DNA of 64,000 nucleotides from Allostreptomyces psammosilenae (GTDB lineage Bacteria; Actinomycetota; Actinomycetes; Streptomycetales; Streptomycetaceae): NCBI RefSeq assembly GCF_013407765.1, contig NZ_JACBZD010000002.1, positions 816,001 to 880,000 of the forward strand, read 5' to 3'. Shown piece by piece: positions 59,506 to 64,000 of this stretch (position 1 is its first letter; each line of letters starts with the position of its first letter). The notes under the pieces were generated by a model. It saw only the letters and a program-made list of their open reading frames with translations, ran no database searches and was not told where the DNA came from. The position numbers and the translations under genes were made by a program.

Positions 59506-60981
59506 ATGCCCGCCGCACCCTCCGTCGCCGCCACTGGCGACGAGCGCCGCGCCGCCCCGAGCGGCGCCCCGCCGCGCAAGCGCTGGTACCAGCAGCTGTA
59601 CGTCTGGGTCCTGACCGCGATCGCCGCGGGCATCCTCGTCGGCTACCTGTGGCCGTCGTTCGCCACCGGACTGGAGCCGCTCGGCTCCATGTTCGTCTCG
59701 CTGATCAAGATGGTCATCGCCCCGGTGATCTTCCTGACCGTGGTCTCCGGCATCGCCGGCGTCGACGACCTGCGCAAGGTCGGCCGGGTCGGCGTCAAGG
59801 CGCTGGTCTACTTCGAGGTCGTCTCCACCGTGGCCCTGGTCCTCGGCCTGGTGGCGGTCAACATCTTCCGGCCGGGCGACGGCGTGCACGCCGACCCGGA
59901 GGACATCGCCGTCTCCGACCAGGCCGCCAGCTACATCGAGCAGGGCGAGCACTCCAGCGCCTGGCACTACCTCACGGACTTCGTGCCGAGCAGCTTCGTC
60001 GGCGCCTTCGCCGAGGGCGACGTGCTCCAGGTACTGGTCATCGCCGTGCTCTTCGGCTTCGCCATCAAGGCCGTGGGCGCCAAGGCCGCCCCGATCGCGG
60101 CCGGCGTGGAGCGGCTGTCGGCGGTCATCTTCAAGATGCTGCACTTCATCATGTACCTGGCCCCGATCGGCGCCTTCGGCGCCATGGCCTACACCATCGG
60201 CGAGTACGGCATCGAGACGCTCACCAGCCTCGGCCAGCTGATCGCCCTCTTCTACGGCACCTCGCTGTTCTTCGTGGTCGTGGTGCTCGGCTCGATCGCC
60301 GCCGCCAACCGGGTCAACATCTTCCGGCTGCTCGGCTACCTCAAGGACGAGCTGCTGATCGTGCTCGGCACCTCCTCCTCGGAGTCGGTGCTGCCGCAGC
60401 TGATGCGCAAGCTGGAGAACCTCGGCGCGCCGAAGCCGGTCGTCGGCCTGGTGGTGCCGACCGGCTACTCCTTCAACCTCGACGGCACCTCGATCTACCT
60501 CACCCTCGGCGCGATGTTCGTCGCCCAGGCCACCGACTCCGACCTCTCCCTCGGCCAGCAGCTGGCGCTGCTCGCGGTGCTGCTGCTGACCTCCAAGGGC
60601 GCGGCCGGCGTCACCGGCTCCGGGTTCATCGTGCTGGCGGCCACCCTCTCCACGGTCGGCACCGTGCCGGTCGCCGGAATCATGCTGATCTTCGGCATCG
60701 ACAAGTTCATGAGCGAGTGCCGGGCCCTGACCAACGTCACCGGCAACAGCCTGGCCAGCATCGTGGTCGCCAACTGGGAGGGCGTGATGGACCACGACCG
60801 GGCCCGCAAGGTGCTCAGCGGCCAGCCCGTCCCGCCGCTGGAGGACGCGGCCGCTGCCACCGCCCCGGCCGCCGGTGACCGGGCGGACGACGACCGGGCG
60901 GACGACGACCCGGCGGCGGACGCGGAGGACGGCGCGCGCCCCGACCTGGAGAAGGTCCCGGCGGCAGGCGCCGCCCGCTGA
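59506..60981 (+). CDS. dctA: C4-dicarboxylate/cation symporter
   Basis: 491 residues of the DAACS family. Eight helices and two re-entrant loops are marked by LYVWVLTAIAAGILVGYLWP, FVSLIKMVIAPVIFLTVVSGIAG, the serine-rich LGTSSSESVLPQLMRKLENLG, PTGYSFNLDGTSIYL and VPVAGIMLIFGIDKFMSECRALTNVTGNSLAS. It imports succinate, fumarate or malate with H+ or Na+. ATG 59506 follows AGGAGGTCACC. It is divergent from the sensor kinase, the classic arrangement of a dicarboxylate-inducible transporter. The acidic C-terminal tail is long. Confidence 0.95.
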   Translation: MPAAPSVAATGDERRAAPSGAPPRKRWYQQLYVWVLTAIAAGILVGYLWPSFATGLEPLGSMFVSLIKMVIAPVIFLTVVSGIAGVDDLRKVGRVGVKALVYFEVVSTVALVLGLVAVNIFRPGDGVHADPEDIAVSDQAASYIEQGEHSSAWHYLTDFVPSSFVGAFAEGDVLQVLVIAVLFGFAIKAVGAKAAPIAAGVERLSAVIFKMLHFIMYLAPIGAFGAMAYTIGEYGIETLTSLGQLIALFYGTSLFFVVVVLGSIAAANRVNIFRLLGYLKDELLIVLGTSSSESVLPQLMRKLENLGAPKPVVGLVVPTGYSFNLDGTSIYLTLGAMFVAQATDSDLSLGQQLALLAVLLLTSKGAAGVTGSGFIVLAATLSTVGTVPVAGIMLIFGIDKFMSECRALTNVTGNSLASIVVANWEGVMDHDRARKVLSGQPVPPLEDAAAATAPAAGDRADDDRADDDPAADAEDGARPDLEKVPAAGAAR

Positions 60982-61047
60982 CACACCACTGAGACAGCGC
61001 ACCGGCGACCACCCCCCGCCCGGAGTCCGTGCGGGGGCTCCGGAACC

Positions 61048-61085
61048 GGCCCGCCGGCCCGAACCCCTCCTCGGGCCGGCGGGCC
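61048..61085. terminator. Terminator between dctA and the toxin gene
   Basis: A perfect 15-bp stem (GGCCCGCCGGCCCGA at 61048-61062, complement 61071-61085) with 8-nt loop, between convergent genes. Confidence 0.75.
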
Positions 61086-61103
61086 CTCCGCGTCCCGGCC
61101 GGC

Positions 61104-61514
61104 TCAGATGCCGACGATCTTGAACGGGGCGGTTCGCTGGTGGTCGGCGCACAGCTTCGTCATGTCGTCCACGTCGGAGGTGACGAGCATGACGGCGCCG
61201 GGCTGGTCGAGGGCGGTGGCCGCCACCACCGCGTCGATCGCGTACCTGTGGCCGTGGAGCCCGGCGTTGAGCAGCAGCGTGGACGCCTGTCCGGCGATCT
61301 CCGCCGAGACCGGCACCAGCTTGATCGCCGACAGGTACCAGTTGAGCTGCGCCTCGCGTACCCGGGCGTGCCTCACCTCGACCACCGTCAGCGTGCTGGC
61401 GACGATCCGCATGCCCTCCGCGCGAGCCCGCTGCCAGCGCCTCGCCTCGATGCGGTCGCCTTCGACGAGCTTGGAGAGCCCCTGGCTGTCGAGGACGACA
61501 GCCCCGCCCTTCAG
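61104..61514 (-). CDS. PIN-domain toxin (VapC-like), CTG start
   Basis: 136 residues if translation starts at CTG 61514. The PIN acidic set is complete only in this form: Asp9 (AVVLDSQGLSKL), Glu46 (LTVVEVRHA), Asp94 (YAIDAVVAATAL) and Asp114 (LVTSDVDDM). Starting at the first ATG (61412) would remove Asp9 and the first strand. CTG overlaps the antitoxin stop as CTGA (61514-61511), the usual coupling geometry of such pairs. No ATG, GTG or TTG lies in frame near the expected start. PIN toxins cut tRNA or rRNA. The antitoxin gene is directly upstream. Confidence 0.82.
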   Translation of the reverse strand: MKGGAVVLDSQGLSKLVEGDRIEARRWQRARAEGMRIVASTLTVVEVRHARVREAQLNWYLSAIKLVPVSAEIAGQASTLLLNAGLHGHRYAIDAVVAATALDQPGAVMLVTSDVDDMTKLCADHQRTAPFKIVGI

Positions 61515-61810
61515 CTCGCGCGCCTGTCGTGCGATTCCGTCCGGTCTCCGGTCTGGTCGAAGTCGAAGTCCGCGTCGACGTGGTCGATCACGTCCTGCGG
61601 GAACGGGCCGTGCTCGCGCACGTGGGAGGCGACCACCTCGTCGATGACCGCCGCACGGAGCTCGTCCTCCACGAGCTCGGTGACGAAGGCGGAGATCCCT
61701 CGTTTGCCCACGTGGTTGCGGAGGGCGGTGGCGGTTCCCTTGGGCATCGACACGCTTATCACCGTGGCGGGGCCGGTGCCGACGGCGTAGTCGTCTTCCG
61801 TAGTCGTCAT
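61511..61810 (-). CDS. Ribbon-helix-helix antitoxin (VapB/CopG-like)
   Basis: 99 residues. VISVSMPKGTATALRNHVGKRGISAFVTELVEDELRAAVID (about 17-57) is a ribbon-helix-helix DNA-binding fold. The acidic C-terminal part (DVIDHVDADFDFDQ) should wrap the toxin. The promoter is leaderless: TAAAGT (61822-61817) lies six bases before ATG 61810. GTAGTCG half-sites overlap the -10 and start codon, so the protein probably represses its own operon. Confidence 0.85.
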   Translation of the reverse strand: MTTTEDDYAVGTGPATVISVSMPKGTATALRNHVGKRGISAFVTELVEDELRAAVIDEVVASHVREHGPFPQDVIDHVDADFDFDQTGDRTESHDRRAS

Positions 61811-61822
61811 GCGACTACTTTA
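61788..61822 (-). promoter_or_regulatory. Toxin-antitoxin promoter with three GTAGTCG half-sites at 12-bp spacing
   Basis: GTAGTCG at 61788-61794 and 61800-61806, and its complement CGACTAC at 61812-61818. The last pair forms GTAGTCG-TCATG-CGACTAC, centred on the start codon. The -10 TAAAGT overlaps it. Confidence 0.75.
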
Positions 61823-61899
61823 GCAAAGCGATTCATAAAATCCTGCGGGGGTAACCGGCGGGACCTGTGGTCGTCGACCCAGCACCTAAGCTGCTGAAT

Positions 61900-62871
61900 G
61901 TGGAACTACGCCATCTGGAGCACTTCGTCGCCGTCGCCGAGGAGCAGCACTTCACCCGGGCCGCCGAGCGGCTGCACATCGCGCAGTCCGGGCTCTCCGC
62001 CTCCGTCCGCGCCCTGGAGCGGGAGATGGGCGTGGACCTGTTCACCCGCTCCACCCGCCGGGTGCAGCTCACCGACGCCGGCCGGATCCTGCTGACCGAG
62101 GCCCGCCGCACCCTCGCCGCCGCCGCGCGGGCGCGGGAGGCCGTGGCGGCGATGCGCGGCCTGCTCACCGGACGCCTCACCGTCGGCACCGAGCAGTGCC
62201 TCGGCGTCACCGACCCGGTCGGCCTGCTGGCCGACTTCCGGGTGCGCCACCCCGGCGTGCAGGTGCACATGGACCAGGCGGGCTCCGGGCGGCTGCTGGA
62301 GCAGGTGCGGACCGGCTCCATGGACCTGGCGTTCGTCTCCTCCGACACGCCCCCGGAGGGGGTGCGGCTGCTGCCGATGGCGGCCGAGCCGATGGTGCTG
62401 CTGTGCCGGGCCGACCACGCGCTGGCCGACCACGCCCGGGTGGATCCCGGGCGCGCGGGAGAGGTCCCCGTGCCGCTGGAGTGGTCCCGCCTGGACGGGC
62501 ACACCTTCGTGGACTTCCACCCGGACTGGGGCGCCCGGCAGGCCGTGGACGGGGCCTTCGCCGCCGCCGGGGTGCGACGTGTCGTCGCCATGCAGGTCGG
62601 CGACGTGCACACCCTGCTGGACCTGGTCACCAGGGGGATGGGGGCGGCGGTGGTGCCGCTGCCGGTGACCCACAAGGAACAGGCCAAGGGGCTGTGCCGG
62701 ATCCCGCTGGCCGGCGACGCCCTGTGGCGGGTGTGGGTCGCCATGCCCGCCACCGGCCGCCCCAGCCCGGCCGCCGCCGCCCTGCTCGCGGACCTGACCG
62801 ACGCCGAAGCGCCCCGGGCGGGCGACGCCGAACCCGAGGAGACGGCCGAGCCCGCCGTGGCCCGGCGCTGA
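61900..62871 (+). CDS. LysR-family regulator
   Basis: 323 residues. The winged HTH is LRHLEHFVAVAEEQHFTRAAERLHIAQSGLSASVRALEREMGVDLFTRSTRRVQLTDAG (about 3-62), followed by the effector domain (LTVGTEQCLGVTDPVGLLADFRVRHPGVQVHM; DLAFVSSDTPPEGVRLLPMAAEPMVLLC). GTG 61900 is preceded seven bases upstream by TAAGCT and by no ribosome site, suggesting a leaderless mRNA. The aldo/keto reductase 155 bases downstream may be a target or simply share the locus. Confidence 0.92.
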   Translation: MELRHLEHFVAVAEEQHFTRAAERLHIAQSGLSASVRALEREMGVDLFTRSTRRVQLTDAGRILLTEARRTLAAAARAREAVAAMRGLLTGRLTVGTEQCLGVTDPVGLLADFRVRHPGVQVHMDQAGSGRLLEQVRTGSMDLAFVSSDTPPEGVRLLPMAAEPMVLLCRADHALADHARVDPGRAGEVPVPLEWSRLDGHTFVDFHPDWGARQAVDGAFAAAGVRRVVAMQVGDVHTLLDLVTRGMGAAVVPLPVTHKEQAKGLCRIPLAGDALWRVWVAMPATGRPSPAAAALLADLTDAEAPRAGDAEPEETAEPAVARR

Positions 62872-63026
62872 TTGATCGCCGTGGGCGATGGAAGCGTTCT
62901 CGGATCCGTGTTGGACGGATCCGGCCAGCCGGCGGAAGAGTGGTGGCCGGAGCAGGCCAGTGCCGACCGCTGTGTCAGGCAGCGGAGGGCCGCTCCCCGT
63001 CTGTAGGTCTTTGGAGGCCAATCCCC

Positions 63027-63890
63027 ATGCGCACGCGTTCCCTCGGGCCCGTACAGGTGAGCGCCATCGGTCTCGGTGCCATGCCCATGAGCATCGAGGG
63101 CCGGCCCAACGAGCAGCGCTCCATCGCCACCATCCACGCCGCGCTGGACGCCGGCGTCACCCTGATCGACACGGCCGACGCCTACCACCGCGACGCCGAC
63201 GAGGTCGGCCACAACGAGCTGCTGATCGCCAAGGCGCTGGCCGCGCGCGGTCGCGACGCCGAGGGCGTGCTGGTCGCGACCAAGGGCGGCCACCTGCGGC
63301 CGGGCGACGGCAGCTGGACGCAGAACGGCCACCCGGACCACCTGCGCGCCGCCTGCGAGGCGTCGCTCGACCGCCTCGGGGTGGAGGCCATCGGTCTCTA
63401 CCAGTTCCACCGCCCGGACCCGGCCGTGCCCTACGCCGACTCCATCGGCGCCCTGAAGGAGCTGCACGACGCCGGCAAGATCCGGCTGGCCGGCATCTCC
63501 AACGCCGACTCCGACCAGATCCGGCTGGCCCGCGACATCCTCGGTGACGCGCTGGTCTCCGTGCAGAACCAGTTCTCCCCGGCGTTCCGCAGCAGCGAGC
63601 CGGAGCTGGAGCTGTGCACCGAACTGGGGCTGGCCTTCCTGCCGTGGAGCCCGCTGGGCGGCATCGGCAAGGCCACCGGCCTCGGCGACAGCTACGAGCG
63701 CTTCGGGCGGATCGCCAAGGAACTGGAGGTGAGCCCGCAGCGGGTGTGCCTGGCCTGGATGCTCGGCAAGTCGCCGGTGGTCGTGCCGATCCCGGGGGCG
63801 AGCCGTCCGGAGACCATCCGCGACTCGGCCCTGGCCGCCGAACTCGAGCTGACCGCCGAGCAGATCCGCGAGCTGGACGCCACCGGCTGA
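63027..63890 (+). CDS. Aldo/keto reductase
   Basis: 287 residues, a TIM barrel: VSAIGLGAMPMSIEGRPNEQRSIATIHAALDAGVTLIDTADAYHRDADEVGHNELLIAKAL holds catalytic Asp (DTAD) and Tyr (AYH), VATKGGHLRPG holds the Lys, and LYQFHRPDP the His. VPIPGASRPETIRDS is the NADPH site. Substrate unknown. TTGGAGG precedes ATG 63027. Confidence 0.92.
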   Translation: MRTRSLGPVQVSAIGLGAMPMSIEGRPNEQRSIATIHAALDAGVTLIDTADAYHRDADEVGHNELLIAKALAARGRDAEGVLVATKGGHLRPGDGSWTQNGHPDHLRAACEASLDRLGVEAIGLYQFHRPDPAVPYADSIGALKELHDAGKIRLAGISNADSDQIRLARDILGDALVSVQNQFSPAFRSSEPELELCTELGLAFLPWSPLGGIGKATGLGDSYERFGRIAKELEVSPQRVCLAWMLGKSPVVVPIPGASRPETIRDSALAAELELTAEQIRELDATG

Positions 63891-63949
63891 GCGCCGGCCG
63901 GTCCGATCCCGCCGGCCGGCCTGGTCGCGGTGGCCGGCGAGCTCCCGGT

Positions 63950-63981
63950 GGCCGGCCCCGGGGACCCTCCCGGGGCCGGCC
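63950..63981 (+). terminator. Terminator after the aldo/keto reductase
   Basis: A 13-bp stem (GGCCGGCCCCGGG at 63950-63962, complement 63969-63981) with 6-nt loop, 60 bases after the stop codon. Confidence 0.6.
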
Positions 63982-64000
63982 GCGGGGGCGTCCCGGTAGG

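Overview
The window is very GC-rich (roughly 73-75% by eye). It has the codon habits and gene families of a filamentous actinomycete of the Streptomyces type: an SsgA-like sporulation protein, a complete 'conservon' (cvnABCD), a LAXTG sortase-E type surface protein, an MmyB-type regulator, a DasR-like operator, TAGGGT-type -10 boxes with leaderless genes, and GTG/TTG/CTG starts. Most of it looks like ordinary chromosome. More accessory-looking patches lie at about 17.9-20.9 kb and 40.6-46.7 kb.

Layout. 0-4.8 kb: tail of an SsgA-like gene, then copper homeostasis (csoR, copA, copZ with a CsoR operator) and two small DUF202 membrane proteins. 5-8.3 kb: gabT, divergent from a LytR-CpsA-Psr cell-wall enzyme. 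8.4-8.9 kb: two identical, convergent tRNA-Lys(CTT) genes. 9.3-13.7 kb: conservon cvnA-B-C-D. 13.8-17.9 kb: a VOC protein, then alpha-carbonic anhydrase, arcD-type antiporter and arginine deiminase. 18.15-18.24 kb: a two-repeat type I-E CRISPR remnant without cas genes, followed by orphan small membrane, lipo- and coiled-coil proteins. 21-31 kb: secreted and surface enzymes (PhoD phosphatase, GH16 glucanase with a ricin lectin domain, PI-PLC, LAXTG protein, serine beta-lactamase-like hydrolase), a cupin and a methyltransferase. 31-37 kb: a membrane XRE/ricin protein, an SDR/NTF2 pair divergent from a TetR gene, a second TetR gene and an MFS exporter. 37.1-40.5 kb: an ectoine-type ABC transporter (ehuBCDA). 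40.6-46.7 kb: SMP-30, a luciferase-like monooxygenase, two linked genes of unknown function (one aerolysin-like), a DUF2087 protein and several tandem-repeat arrays, two of them with DnaA-box-like sequences. 46.8-49.5 kb: 5-oxoprolinase pxpABC. 49.8-55.7 kb: an SPFH protein, two FAD monooxygenases and an MmyB-type regulator. 56.5-61 kb: a CitAB/DcuSR-type two-component system divergent from the dicarboxylate transporter dctA. 61.1-61.8 kb: a VapBC-like toxin-antitoxin pair whose toxin appears to start at CTG. 61.9-63.9 kb: LysR regulator and aldo/keto reductase.

Genes that work together: CsoR represses copZ-copA through the site at 3941-3959. The four Cvn proteins form a membrane-associated kinase/roadblock/DUF742/GTPase module. 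The arc genes import and hydrolyse arginine. EhuB-C-D-A import compatible solutes. PxpA-B-C open 5-oxoproline. The 56.5-59.3 kb kinase and regulator probably control dctA. The RHH antitoxin probably represses its own leaderless promoter.

No single locus is clearly a new defence or biosynthetic system. The best candidates for something undescribed are the two-gene unit at 43.57-45.34 kb and the repeat-rich intergenic DNA around it. All calls come from reading the sequence; no database search was run.
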